Of a DNA stretch of 64,000 nucleotides, positions 36,001-47,062 are shown in pieces. The notes under the pieces were generated by a model that saw only the letters and a list, made by a program, of their open reading frames with translations, was not told where the DNA came from and did no database searches. Source of the stretch: Phoronis australis (Eukaryota; Phoronida; Phoronidae); contig NMRA01000018.1 of assembly GCA_002633005.1 (NCBI GenBank), forward strand, positions 1,218,554-1,282,553, given 5' to 3'. Numbering within the stretch: position 1 is the first letter of the stretch; the number at the start of each line of letters is the position of its first letter. The translations under genes and the position numbers were made by a program.

Positions 36001-39000
36001 TGGACGTCGTGCCGGTTGACGGTAAAAGATACCGCTACGCTTACCACCGCTCCTCATGGCTGGTGGCGGGAAAAGCGGACCCTCCGTTGCCCGCCAGATT
36101 TCATCTTCACCCAGACTCTCCATTTTGTGGCGAACAGTTGCAAAAGCAAACAGTATCGTTCGAGAAACTTAAGCTGACTAACAATATGCTTGACAAAAGC
36201 GGACACGTAAGTTGTTGACATATTTTCTTCACTTTGTTTTCACTAGTTTAGACCATTGAATGGTGTCATTAAATTACGGCAACTTCGTGAATTTCAAGCC
36301 TGCATGTATTATTTTTTCTAAGCATATTAAAAGTAATCAGTATCATTCAACTGTGGTGTCTATTTTGGTGGTGCCCTTTCAGAAATTCAAAAATTAAAAT
36401 GACTATAATTTATTATATCTATTGTGAAAAAGTGACTTACTGTAAGAAAATTATTTGGTAAAAAGCTGTGACTATAATTGACTTGCGCTAAAATTATGGT
36501 GAGCGCTGCTTCTCCGGGTCAAAAAATGGTCAACTTAGTTCAATTTAAGATAAAATGAGCATGAAGCGCTTTATTAAGCCAAAATTAACCCCTATGAGCT
36601 CTTAGTCCGTCCACAGTGTAACAAAAGAAGTATTAACTTGCTTTTTTACGACTTGATTTTTGGCATACTTTCGACACTCGCCCATTGTATGAAATGGGAT
36701 AACCCAAGGTAATAACAACGGTCAATATAGCTTTAAATTTCGTTTAACGCCACAGGCAAAGACAGCTTCGAAAAGCGTCATTGTTTTGTTTCATATTTTT
36801 GGGTGGAACCCTTTGTCTTGGTTTCTCAATAAGGCGAGTTAGCGTTCATAATTACATTACACGTGATTAAACTATGGACCAATGGAGTTCATTGATTGGC
36901 TCAACGGCAAGATGTGTCACCTCTGCTTAGTTTGCGATTTCTGCTTGGCCTAATTAGCCGTGCCTGAAACTTTGGTAAAATGTCGATTAAAATGGAATGG
37001 AAAATATCTTTAACGTTACGAAGAAATTTGTCGGTCTGTAATAAAAAATTAGATAGTGTCCACAGATAAAAGAAGGCTTTTTCTGCTGTCTGAATGATGG
37101 GTTTTGGGAGTATGTTTCTAGCAACTGTTGTTATTGGTCACGTGACCACAAGTCGATTCCTTTTCGCGTGTTTTGAAAGGTACGTTCGTAAAGAAATAAA
37201 CTCTTCTTTTAACCCGTTGAAACATTTATTTTTAATTTCATATGATGTCTCCAAACACTTAAGCACTTTTAATTACTTGCATTATCATTTATTTTTTATT
37301 TAGCCATTTGCATCATCTTCGTAATGTGGTTTCTGATGCCTACTTTTACCGGTTAACACTTCCTAGTTTTTTATATCATTTGACGTCGCGCAACGACGTT
37401 TCTCATAGCAAACGACAAAGCAGCCATTGATAGTGGTAGTGTACTGTCATCGATATCTTTGAATTATAGACATTACAGTTATGGAATTTTTAGTTACAAG
37501 GTAGGGCCTGGTTTTAAATTTCAAATATGATTATTTAGTGCTAACGCAGACCAGTCCGTTGTTCTAACGTAATTTGGTCAGTTAAGAAGGCCGAGTCACC
37601 TCGCTAAAATACTTTATATTTGTGTAGCATTTGAAAAAAGAACTTCGATAAAAGTGATGCGGATGTTTCAAAATGAGTCGGATGCAGAATAAAACCAGTT
37701 ACGTTACTTTTGCCTTAGCAACAGTCGTTATCGTCGTCAGATTCTTATCAACACTTGTTCTGCATGAAAAATTCTAATTTGCCGCTAGAAAAGTTATCGC
37801 GTTTGCACTTTTTGGAGCTGGCTGATTTTCAGTGTTTACACTTCGAGATCAAAGGAACGTTGCGTTTGCATCAGCACGCTTCTAATGATAAAAAGTCACA
37901 CAGAGACGTGTGAAGTCTAGTCTCAATTAAAGTTGGCTCAAGCGAGGCTTAATTGACGCGTAATTAGGGATAGATTAAGCTCATTAGGTTATTTTGTTGA
38001 GGGACAGGTTTAAACAGATTTATCGTTAAGCTAACGAGGTGCGGCGAGTGACAGTGAGTCGTGAGGAATAAATTGAGGATTAAATCCGTGCGAAGGGATT
38101 AAAGACACCAAGTCCTTAACCCTCTCGGATTGTCCACGGTCCGCCGCCTGTATGTCGAAGTGATTTCGTAATAATACGCAAAAACTGGCATACAGTAATT
38201 CTTTACCTAAGTAGCAAACATTATGGCGGAAAAGTGATTTTGTCAAATTTTTAACAAAAATAAACGCTGAGAAAATTATATTTCATCGTTAAAATGGTTT
38301 GAACACATGTCGTAGCACGAACATTTTATCATTTTTGTCAAATATAACTGACTAATTACCACGTGTTCCTTTTTTCCTTGTAAGTCCTTAGCCATTTGTA
38401 CTGGACATGACGTGAATATAATGTCCGAGTAAAAAAGATTTTTATAATTCATGAAAATGTAAAAGCACGTCGTGATCACGAAAATCCCATCTCAGGGTAA
38501 AAAGGTAAACATAGAAATTGCACCTATTTTAGAGAACGTCTTGAAAATGTCATCAAAAGTTGTATCCTACTTTGAACAAGCCGACAAAATGCAATTTTCA
38601 CTTCAAAATGACAGGTACTTCAATTTCCACTCAAAATTGTAACATCATTTCAAAAAACTCAATCACTTCTCTTTGTCGCTGGCGGCGATTCGATTAAACT
38701 ATTCATGAGTAAGTCTGGTTGAACGCTTAATGTCTTAGCTGAATACCAAAATTAAATGCCTGTTCACGTTCCTGTGCAAATACAAGAAAAAAGTCTTTAA
38801 AAATCTTATCTTGCCTTTTTCTGGCTTTGAGCCGTCTCCGAAGACGTGTTAGGCGGATTATAGAGAACTGTCAAAACAATTGTTATCGTTCATATCACCG
38901 GATAGCGCTCTGTTTTTAATTGCCATATAATCATCTAAATCGCAGAATAATTAACAGTGAGCCATTAATAACCCATGACTGGGCGATAGAATCGTAATAC

Positions 39001-40039
39001 AATTAATGCTATGACACGCTTATTTCAGATCTCTGATTTAAATCTTCAAAGAACAGCGAGGGTTTAGATTTAGGACACTATTCTTCTCGTAATACAAGCC
39101 GTCACACGCAAAACAATAAACCCGGGAGATTCGTCACTAAATGTGTCGATAACGCGTGCAATGACACCGGACTGTTTGTTATTTTTTCTAAATGCGTTTG
39201 TGGGCGCGATAGCTGACTATAGTAAAGTACAAGCACAGCCACTACAATTTTTTAACGAAAAAATCATAGTTAGTATGTTACATAAATATATGATAGTCAA
39301 AAGAGCTGTTGGTTTCTTTTACATTATTGATATGACAAATTGATGTCATAAATATGTTCTTGAAAGATAAACATGGTTGTGTCTTAACCAAAAATTTGAT
39401 ATTCCAACTTGATTTACCACAAGCTCTTCCTCAAATTAATACTATTATACAACTACCGGCTCCACTCTCACCATCATATCATTGAGTCGTTCGGAATTCA
39501 AGTAATTCACCTTTCTGGTACTGGTGATATGATTATTTTTTATTTTTGGAATCCCACATTTTTCAAAGCATTTAGAGTTAAACAAGGCATTCTCCTCGTC
39601 AGCAGATTTAATAAAAACATTTTTATCCTTCAGGCACTTAATTTGTGTGTTTTTCTTGAGCCAACAGCCTGTCAAACTAATTTATTATATCAACTATGCG
39701 GCCTATCAACGGTACTTATGAAGTTGTCGAATTAAGAAAAGATAGCAAAAACACAAGTGTCAATTAAAGCTGGAACCTGCACAAACAATAACACGCCATC
39801 CTTGCCTTTTAACACTTGGCGAATACACCTAAATATTTGTGATAAACTTTTGATTAGGAAAACACAACTAGACGGCAACACGGGTTAATCAAAACATGCT
39901 TTAGTTATAAAAACAGGGTAGTTTTACTGTTGATATTATGAGAAAGGATTTTGAAATAATACTTTGCGCGTGATGAAATGAATACGTGGAAGTAAAAGAT
40001 GTCAACAGCCATATTGTTTAAACTAACAACAACGACAGC

Positions 40040-40087
<48 letters not shown>

Positions 40088-42116
40088 ATCGATGCTCAAT
40101 GCAATAGTAGGTAATTATTGAAAAAAATGATAGTAATAAAAAGTTATTAATGTATTAGAAAAAGATAAATTACAATTGTAATAACGACTGAAAGTGTCAT
40201 TCTATTTCTTTTATTCCTTCGATTATAGAGAGCGAGTTTCGTCAATGGATTGGGTAATTTTAAATCCTTGTATGTATTTGCTCAATTCTATCTTTTTTCT
40301 AAGCTTTTGAAACTGAATTTACCTGCATTCGCTTCCGTACTATTTTGTTGCCCCCCAGAAAATTCAAAAGTAAAATATCAAAGTTCTACAATAAACTCGT
40401 TACACTTTGAATGGACGATGTCAAGTGAAAAAGAATTGTTTGGGAATAAATTCGGCCTAAGTTTTGGTTTCCGTTAGATTTTGAATTAGGAAGAGGAAGC
40501 CGGAATTGTTTTTAGCATGCTTTCTTTGATAAGTAAATGTTTGTTTGCAGTTGTTGACAGAGTTTGTAGTGAACGTGTGCGATTGTTACATGCTTGTCAA
40601 TACATAGAACCGTACCGGATATTTTTACAATTGCTAGGAATGTGGTTTATTTTCTCAGTCTGTAAAACAAAAGCGAGAGGGCAAGATACCAGCAGTAATA
40701 CCGTTGACCTTTCACCTCTCACGCGACATGGGACTACATCTCTTAAACAATTATCACCTATTGTGTATTTATGTAATACCGTATTTTGTACGCAGCTCAA
40801 TTGTTTTGACATGGCAGAAAGTAAAATTGTGAATTTCAAGGAGTATGTGCCAGGTTGATAACACATGTTTAAATGTGTAAAAGCGCCAGTTATAATGCTG
40901 CAGAAGCACGTGAATACATTAGATATGCTTGTAAAAAAAGGTTCAGCTCAAATCCAGGCTGACACCTTTCACCATTTCACCAGCCATCATCCATTTTGTT
41001 TTTTTCAGCGATATTTTTACGTATTTTTTATTTTAGATAATCCTTAACTCCATGCATAAATACCAACCACGCATCCATCTTGTAAAGAGGTCACCGGAAG
41101 ACATGAGGCCGATTACGTCACTAGAAAAGGAACAGCATAAGACTTTCGTGTTCCAAGAGTGTGTGTTTATTGCTGTGACGGCCTACCAAAACCAACTGGT
41201 GAGTCAATTGAAAGAAAAACGCCAATATATGGAAAAGGTTAATATTTGGAAAAACATTTTGCTGCAAAATTTCCAGCGTCCTTGTTGTTTGTTCATGTCG
41301 GTTGGTCAACACAACGTTTGACGCAAAAATTTTACTGCTTTATACTCCTTAAATTGCTAAAATCGGTTTCAAAGACTATGTTTGGGATCGAAAATAATAA
41401 CTACACATCTGTCAAATGAGACTTTCATCCATTAGGTGTACATTAATTAACAAAACAATGGGAGCCTCATTATCAGAACTGACGACGATTAAGACCAATT
41501 ATCTAATTTACTGTCACTTAGGGGTCAAGTTATCTTCACCTTTGTGACTGGAACATTTTGTCGAGATTTCGCCTAATTTCACCATTCGCTGAATTCACTT
41601 TGGTATCATCCGTCTTTGATTAACAACGTCCCGATTCATGTACAAAATAATAACTCGAAAATTCAGCACATCACCTGCCGGAAGCAGTTCCGTTATTTGA
41701 CGTAGCTTTGTTTTTCAGGGAAAAGAAGCGAACTAAAGGCAAATGTTTTGTTCATAATTTTGTAAGTTTAAGAATTGGTCGTTAATATTTCGTGCATACA
41801 GGCTGGGTTTGGGGAAGCCTGGGGGCCCCACTCCGTACAGCGGAGATTTTGATTGTGGTTGGCATCCTTTGCGGCATCCTAAACCGCAAGTGTCGTGTCT
41901 GTTTACCAAAACTACAATACTAAGAAACAGTTTATAGAAATCAGTAGATACTGGCACAAATAGTTCTACTGCGAATTCGTATCAATTGATGAAGCAAATG
42001 CGATCAAGTTGTACGACAGTTCTTTGCCACCTCTTACAGATTACCAAGTTGAAAATTGACAGTAATCCATTCGCCAAAGGATTTAGGGACTCGTCTCGAT
42101 TAACTGAAATTGAAAG
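26793..42116 (+). CDS. Tbx20: Tbx20 T-box transcription factor (five exons; C-terminus missing)
   Basis: Spliced from 26793-27081, 28216-28435, 35933-36206, 41037-41198 and 42040-42116 with phases 1, 2, 0, 0, 2, all consistent, giving 340 codons plus two bases. Residues 68-74 (FSIEALM) form an eh1-like Groucho/TLE-binding motif in the same place as in vertebrate TBX20. The T-box covers about residues 147-340: [96 protein letters not shown]. The segment just before RMFP and the strings around it are diagnostic for Tbx20 rather than Tbx1/2/4/6. Tbx20 is a nuclear DNA-binding regulator of heart and motor-neuron development in animals studied. No stop codon is reached; the remaining exon or exons probably fall in the N gap at 42793-43771. 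Confidence 0.92.
27082..28215 (+). other. Tbx20 intron 1
   Basis: 1.1 kb, AT-rich, GT-AG ends; no repeats or internal gene recognised. Confidence 0.7.
28216..28435 (+). CDS. Tbx20: Tbx20 exon 2 (acidic linker and start of T-box)
   Basis: The acceptor TTCTGTTTCAG and donor GGAAG|GTTAGT frame an acidic, Ser-rich linker ([11 protein letters not shown]) followed by the T-box start [18 protein letters not shown]. Phase 1 in, phase 2 out. Confidence 0.93.
30717..31191. mobile_element. TTAA fold-back element, first allele
   Basis: It starts TTAA-GTGGCATTAAACCCGTGAT and ends GGCGGATTCATAGCCACT-TTAA. The inner arms GTTTTGATTTAGGCCAC and GTAGTCTAAATCAAAAATTG are complementary, and a poly-A run lies at about 31092-31111. 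The whole segment is repeated after the N at 31192. Confidence 0.7.
31193..31698. mobile_element. TTAA fold-back element, second allele of the 30.7-kb copy
   Basis: Near-identical to 30717-31191. It contains a further N at 31598 inside the poly-A tract, with a ~30-base repeat of AACAACTTGAGACCAAG either side, which is another failed merge at a homopolymer. Confidence 0.75.
31730..31960. mobile_element. TTAA-family fold-back element, diverged
   Basis: The left arm AAGTTTTGATTCAGACCATTTACCG and GTCATTGGTCTCATTC match the family. The right part reads GGCGGATTAGGTTTACTTGACAG. Without clear TTAA ends. Confidence 0.45.
33784..33930. mobile_element. CCGTAGAC-type MITE, best-preserved copy
   Basis: CTAGGGCTGCATTCCGTAGAC at the left and GTCTACGGAACGCAGCCCAG at the right are near-perfect inverted repeats. 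The centre contains GTGATCACGTGCTTCTG. It directly abuts the TTAA of the next element. Confidence 0.7.
33932..34290. mobile_element. TTAA fold-back element
   Basis: It starts TTAA-GGCAGCTACAAACCCGC and ends GCGTTTATCTGTCATTGTAA. The internal TTGATCTCAAATTGTTCCTTAGTC, GATAGTTCGTCATTAGTTG and CGTGACCTGAATCAAAAGTC match the family pattern. Confidence 0.6.
35535..35680 (+). repeat. Dispersed repeat, copy B (partner at 8105-8275)
   Basis: Inverted relative to the 8-kb copy. It contains GAGGCGGATTTTTTTGCCCAC and ends CCTTGGGTGCGCGCATGG. It inflates the open frames at 35228-36177, which I do not treat as genes. Confidence 0.65.
35933..36206 (+). CDS. Tbx20: Tbx20 exon 3 (core of T-box)
   Basis: The acceptor CTATTTTCCAG and donor GGACAC|GTAAGT frame 91 codons plus the completed split Arg. 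It carries [10 protein letters not shown], the conserved [17 protein letters not shown] strand region and [20 protein letters not shown] dispersed repeat ends about 250 bp upstream in the intron. Confidence 0.95.
36207..41036 (+). other. Tbx20 intron 3 (4.8 kb)
   Basis: AT-rich and notably free of the MITE families that fill intron 2. The only clear repeat is the CAA microsatellite. Short overlapping frames have no support. Confidence 0.6.
40026..40087. repeat. (CAA)n microsatellite
   Basis: About twenty CAA units with early CGA/GCA interruptions, inside Tbx20 intron 3. Confidence 0.9.
41037..41198 (+). CDS. Tbx20: Tbx20 exon 4 (T-box DNA-contact region)
   Basis: The acceptor TATTTTAG and donor AACTG|GTGAGT frame 54 codons: [17 protein letters not shown], a variable loop, and [11 protein letters not shown]. 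The loop ([19 protein letters not shown]) and FQECVF in place of the usual FPETVF are unusually divergent for this exon. Confidence 0.93.
41199..42039 (+). other. Tbx20 intron 4
   Basis: 0.84 kb with GTGAGT...TTACAG ends; no repeat or gene recognised. Confidence 0.7.
42040..42116 (+). CDS. Tbx20: Tbx20 exon 5 (end of T-box)
   Basis: The acceptor CTCTTACAG and donor GAAAG|GTAAGA frame [19 protein letters not shown] and LTEIE. Phase 2 out. This short exon ends the DNA-binding domain, as in other Tbx20 genes. Confidence 0.93.
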
Positions 42117-43790
42117 GTAAGATTAATCGGAAATCACCCAGTAGATCTGTGGAGTTGTAGTAAGAGAAAAATTTCATCGTACTGGCTGCAAAATTGCGGT
42201 CAATTAAAGATTTTTGTGTAAGCATCAATCATCGCAACTCTGTGTTTGAATGATTAAGATTACCAGCGTAGTGACATTGTTTATACCCCGTTCACAGCAC
42301 AGAAGTTGTCACAGGTGCCCTTTGTTCTGGCACAAGTTTCAGTGTAAATGAGAGATGCTCCGGATCATCATAAGGGGAACAGCTTGATATCGATATTACT
42401 ACTTGGTCAGGAATTTGTGTGAGTTGTAACTAGTTGTCCAAAAACGAAGCGGGTACGCAAACCGGGCAAATTGCTTCGGGATCAACTTGCAACGTAACCG
42501 ACAGGAAATCGTGATGCAAATGGTGCACTGGATGTTTTCCACATTTAATTTGACATCAGTGAAATAAATAGTAATCGAGCTACGGCATCTCTTTTTTAGT
42601 TTCGTACATTAGCATTAAAAAATCCATTAAAATAATTTGTTACAAAAATAATAAATCGGCAATCATCAGGTTTTACTTCAATATTTTCATGACGTTGAGG
42701 AAGTTTTACAACATTTGATTGCTATATTTTCATATCAACCACATTTTCAGGCTGATCGATAATAGCTTTAATCTAATTTAAAGGGGCACAATNNNNNNNN
42801 NNNNNNNNNNNNNNNNNNNNNNNNNNNNNNNNNNNNNNNNNNNNNNNNNNNNNNNNNNNNNNNNNNNNNNNNNNNNNNNNNNNNNNNNNNNNNNNNNNNN
42901 NNNNNNNNNNNNNNNNNNNNNNNNNNNNNNNNNNNNNNNNNNNNNNNNNNNNNNNNNNNNNNNNNNNNNNNNNNNNNNNNNNNNNNNNNNNNNNNNNNNN
43001 NNNNNNNNNNNNNNNNNNNNNNNNNNNNNNNNNNNNNNNNNNNNNNNNNNNNNNNNNNNNNNNNNNNNNNNNNNNNNNNNNNNNNNNNNNNNNNNNNNNN
43101 NNNNNNNNNNNNNNNNNNNNNNNNNNNNNNNNNNNNNNNNNNNNNNNNNNNNNNNNNNNNNNNNNNNNNNNNNNNNNNNNNNNNNNNNNNNNNNNNNNNN
43201 NNNNNNNNNNNNNNNNNNNNNNNNNNNNNNNNNNNNNNNNNNNNNNNNNNNNNNNNNNNNNNNNNNNNNNNNNNNNNNNNNNNNNNNNNNNNNNNNNNNN
43301 NNNNNNNNNNNNNNNNNNNNNNNNNNNNNNNNNNNNNNNNNNNNNNNNNNNNNNNNNNNNNNNNNNNNNNNNNNNNNNNNNNNNNNNNNNNNNNNNNNNN
43401 NNNNNNNNNNNNNNNNNNNNNNNNNNNNNNNNNNNNNNNNNNNNNNNNNNNNNNNNNNNNNNNNNNNNNNNNNNNNNNNNNNNNNNNNNNNNNNNNNNNN
43501 NNNNNNNNNNNNNNNNNNNNNNNNNNNNNNNNNNNNNNNNNNNNNNNNNNNNNNNNNNNNNNNNNNNNNNNNNNNNNNNNNNNNNNNNNNNNNNNNNNNN
43601 NNNNNNNNNNNNNNNNNNNNNNNNNNNNNNNNNNNNNNNNNNNNNNNNNNNNNNNNNNNNNNNNNNNNNNNNNNNNNNNNNNNNNNNNNNNNNNNNNNNN
43701 NNNNNNNNNNNNNNNNNNNNNNNNNNNNNNNNNNNNNNNNNNNNNNNNNNNNNNNNNNNNNNNNNNNNNNNACAAGCAAATACCGTAATA
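42117..43790. other. Tbx20 downstream intron and 979-base assembly gap
   Basis: Ns occupy 42793-43771. No acceptor continuing the Tbx20 frame was found in 42117-42792: the best-looking site near 42750 leads to an in-frame stop after ten codons. The C-terminal exon is therefore probably in the gap. Confidence 0.55.
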
Positions 43791-44188
43791 GGGCCGTCAC
43801 GGATTACACAGCGGCACTCGAATCTTGCTGTATTTACCCACAATGCTGTAAACATCCGTCAGGCACATTTGCTGCCTCATTTTCGTATCACTGGATTTTC
43901 ACATTTCATTTGTTGATGTCTGGTTGTTTACAGTTTTTCTCAGTTGCATTACTGTATTCGTTCTTCCAATGCCAACGAAGTATTACTGCTGTGCTGTGGG
44001 TTGCAACTCCGACGTGAAAAAGTTTGATAAACTGGACAAATACTCGTGGATGCGTGATTTGAAATTCTTCGCTTTCCCCGACATCAATGACAGACACGAA
44101 AATGTGCTTGGTTTCCAAACCGAGGTCACGCGCTTTCTAATCTGCGGGGCAAAGGAGAGTTCTATCGTCGTGTAATCCGGGACGGCCC
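43791..44188 (+). mobile_element. Small THAP-bearing element with 19-bp inverted ends
   Basis: The left end GGGCCGTCACGGATTACAC (43791-43809) and the reverse complement of the right end, GGGCCGTCCCGGATTACAC, match at 18 of 19 bases. TA lies immediately outside each end, and the match can be extended outward as AATAGGG. Between them lies a THAP-like open frame. This is a candidate non-autonomous DNA transposon. It starts 20 bases after the large gap, so a longer element could extend into the Ns. Confidence 0.5.
43969..44175 (+). CDS. THAP-like domain fragment
   Basis: Starts MPTKYYCCAVGCNSD, the usual M-P-x-x-C-x4-C opening of a THAP C2CH zinc finger, followed by KFFAFPDI (FP landmark). The later W and C-x2-H-F residues are not found in frame, so it is truncated, degenerate or interrupted by an intron. 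It reaches a stop inside the right inverted end. It could be a decayed transposase or the first exon of a domesticated gene. Confidence 0.4.
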   Translation: MPTKYYCCAVGCNSDVKKFDKLDKYSWMRDLKFFAFPDINDRHENVLGFQTEVTRFLICGAKESSIVV

Positions 44189-44716
44189 TATTGCCAGTAG
44201 CAAGTTACTGCCAATACAATAGTGGAAGGGATAATCACAGGCGGCTTAACTGTCGATCAGTAGATCCCTCTTTCAACAGTCAGTAACACATATTGTGTGC
44301 AAGTTTTTAGACAGTTCATAATGGCGTAAAGCAATGTGACAAAAAACTTTCAATTGCTCGTTTTTAAAGCCGGAAATTGTGTAAAATATCTCGGTTAGAG
44401 ACTTGTATTGTTTTTCATTGGTGAATGGTTTCAGTGTTTCTTATTCAGTGCTGTACTCAACATGTTAGAACTTTACTTGTTTGTATACATAATGTAAATA
44501 TCAACTAATTTATTACCATATTAATTGCAAATAAATAGACTATAACTCCCAAAAACAATGCTCTTGAATCATACCCCCAAGTCTACCACAAGAAAACACT
44601 TAGGGCCAGTGCAGACGGATGGCGGCGAGCTGGCCTGTTTGCTTAGTGGAACTTGCACGCTAATTTCTAATCTCTTTGGCTGCTTGGTCAAATTAGTTAG
44701 AAACAGAACGTATAGT
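44189..44716. other. Intergenic, nothing recognised
   Basis: Unique AT-rich sequence before the duplicated segment. Confidence 0.4.
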
Positions 44717-45169
44717 GACGATGTGAATGTGAAGTAGGCCTACGTTGAAAATTGCCAAATGTTTTTAAGCACAAGTTTTGCGTCGAAAACGATCCGCTAT
44801 GTGAGTCCCCACATTTGGAAGTAGTCAATAAATACAACTGCGCTTTGTTTAACGTACATAGTGTTCAAATAGTATTGTTGTTTAGTTTCTGCTATACATT
44901 AGTATAGTTAGGAGCATGCAAATACATCTTTAAGCGAACCATGGCTGAGCGGACAGCTGATGTGCGAAAATACGACAGATAGTTTAATCAATAGTTTTGT
45001 CCTTGGCGTGAGCTGTCAAATCGGGTATCGTTCACCGGAGTAAGACAGATCAGCTCACAGTTATATGTCTGGTTTGACCCTAATATAGAAACAATACAGT
45101 CCGGCTGTGTTGTGCAATGATATATAATTTTGATCAAGATTGGTTAGGTCGGACGAAATTTGTAATTGC

Positions 45170-45686
45170 ACCGGAGATAAAGTTTAATAATACCTCAAGC
45201 ACATCTTCCTTCAAAAATGATACATCACCGGAGAATTGGATTTCGCTCACGGATAAACTCAAACACACCCCATCGTGTTAAATATAAGCCGTACTCGAAT
45301 AACTTCGACCGGCTCAGTCATACGTCGTCCCATAATGAAATTTGTGGCTGCAGAAATTACGGCAATTTTTAATCAACATTTGAAGTTACCCTGGTGGTTT
45401 ATGAAACTTACACGAGACGCAGAAACAAGTGATACTCCACGCATATATCCACTTGATTTGTTGACTTCTTCTCGCGAACTAACAGATTTTTCTCGGCCAG
45501 ATCCCTCGACTCCCGACTATTGTTTTCACCTAAGGAGTCCTCACAAAGTTTTAGAGAACATAGAGTTTTATTGTTACGTAAACCCTTTTATAGTCCTAAC
45601 AGAGTTACGGAGAATAGCGAGTGTTATTACGTAAACCCTTTCGTGCGATAACCTGCTTAGTGCTTTTCAGCGGTGTATCATTTTGT
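45170..45686. mobile_element. Allele-specific ~517-base insertion
   Basis: In the second copy TGTAATTGC runs straight into TTTAACTCGTGGG; in the first, about 517 bases intervene. The block carries a 119-codon open frame (45275-45634), a near-repeat of ACGTAAACCCTTT at its right side and CACCGGAG near its left. There are no clear inverted ends, target duplication or recognisable product, so it may be an insertion in one haplotype or a deletion in the other. Confidence 0.45.
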
Positions 45687-46601
45687 TTTAACTCGTGGGT
45701 TGCATCACTTGAAAAACTTAATGTCGATTCTCATAAAAACCCAATTTTCGTGACTACATGGAAAATCAACGTTTTAAAACATAGTACAAAGGAACATTGC
45801 AAAACGTATTTGTGAAGGAATTTGTAGAGACAAATCTACTTGTTACTTGTTCGATGTAGACGATTTCATGAAGGCTAAAGTGCCGTCCAAATTGCGGGGT
45901 AGCCAAGAACATTTCCGGAACGAGTTGTCACCTGGTACGGTAGTTGTGTGAACGCTACTTGTGCTAGGTCAACTTGACACACTTGAGACAACTTGATCGA
46001 GGTAGGGTAAATTAGTCCTAGACTAACTTGCCCAAGCCCATCGTAGTGTGGACCCAACCTGCAGATCAAGGCTGATTTACTACCCATGCGCTTGCTCATC
46101 ATAGTGTAGTATGTTCAGTGTGGACACGAGGCTGAATGGGAAATTCGTAGTATGGACAAACCTTAGGAGACCGCATATGTTGGAAGGGTAAGCAAGGGCA
46201 TATTTATGTATCTAGTTAAATATAGGGCCTTTATTCGACTTTAAGCCTATATGTGTGTCTTCAGAGCTTGACGAAACGCGCAAATGCAAAAGACTGTGTT
46301 GTTAAACAGCATGTAGATTAACAAGACAAATTTATCCACAATTCAACATATCAAAAAGAAAACAGTTGTATAAAATAAGACAATAACGAAGACAGTGGAC
46401 ACGCTAATGCCACAATATGACACGCTCCTAGCGCGTCTCCGTGTCACGTTTTACAAAATAATCACTTGTTTGAAAGATTGCTCAATGGCCACATTTATAT
46501 CGTAAAAATATTGTAATCGAAAAACATTATTAAGACTTATTCGTTTTGAGGTTTCACTGAAAAATTATCAAATGTATACAAACATTTCCAGTAACTGGGT
46601 T

Positions 46602-46990
46602 TTAGGCTTCGCTTAGAAGAGGTTGGACACCAGTTTTCAACTCCTCAAAAATCCTCTCCGCGTCTTTCATCATACTTTCCAATAACCCTGGTAATTTTCT
46701 CAAGTCTGTTATATTTTCATTACAGTTTTTTAAACATTGGGGCCCAGAAGCGCCCAAGCTCGCAGTCAATATGTCTCGCCTAAGTTGGTCTTCATCTTTG
46801 ACAACTATTTGTATACTGTCGGCAACGCTAAGCGATTTGTCTAAAATCTCTCGAGTGAGCATATTGGCCACGTTGAAATGGACGAAAGCGGAAATCACAG
46901 ATTCGGAGCCGGAAAATTGCTTGCTCTCGTAACTTATTTCCATGCAGTATTTGAATTTCCTCACCAGGCTAGGATTCGCTTGTCTTTCGT
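46602..46990 (-). CDS. Allelic copy of the last exon of the helical protein
   Basis: The protein sequence is identical to 48421-48809, with the same acceptor and stop. It sits in the first copy of the segment duplicated across the N at 47062, so it should be counted once. An AATAAA lies about 370 bases downstream on the minus strand (near 46230). Confidence 0.75.
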
Positions 46991-47062
46991 CTGAAACAAT
47001 TCAAAAGTAAAACTGGTTACGGCAGACTAAATCAAGGTCATTTGTTACATACTAGGTTCAAN

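Larger units (their letters stand above)
44717..47061. repeat. First copy of a ~2.3-kb segment duplicated across a single N
   Basis: Runs from GACGATGTGAATGTG to ACTAGGTTCAA and recurs at 47063-48880 with a few substitutions. The N at 47062 joins the end of one to the start of the other. The coding exon inside is identical at the protein level. Most likely two alleles, not a gene duplication. Confidence 0.85.

Noticed and set aside
35228-36177. Open frames of 154 and 193 codons
   Set aside because: They run through a dispersed repeat and, for the second, through Tbx20 exon 3 in the wrong frame.
39905-40099. Poly-valine open frame
   Set aside because: Translation of the CAA microsatellite on the opposite strand.
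42768-43855. Long open frames of 335-360 codons
   Set aside because: They consist almost entirely of Ns in the assembly gap.
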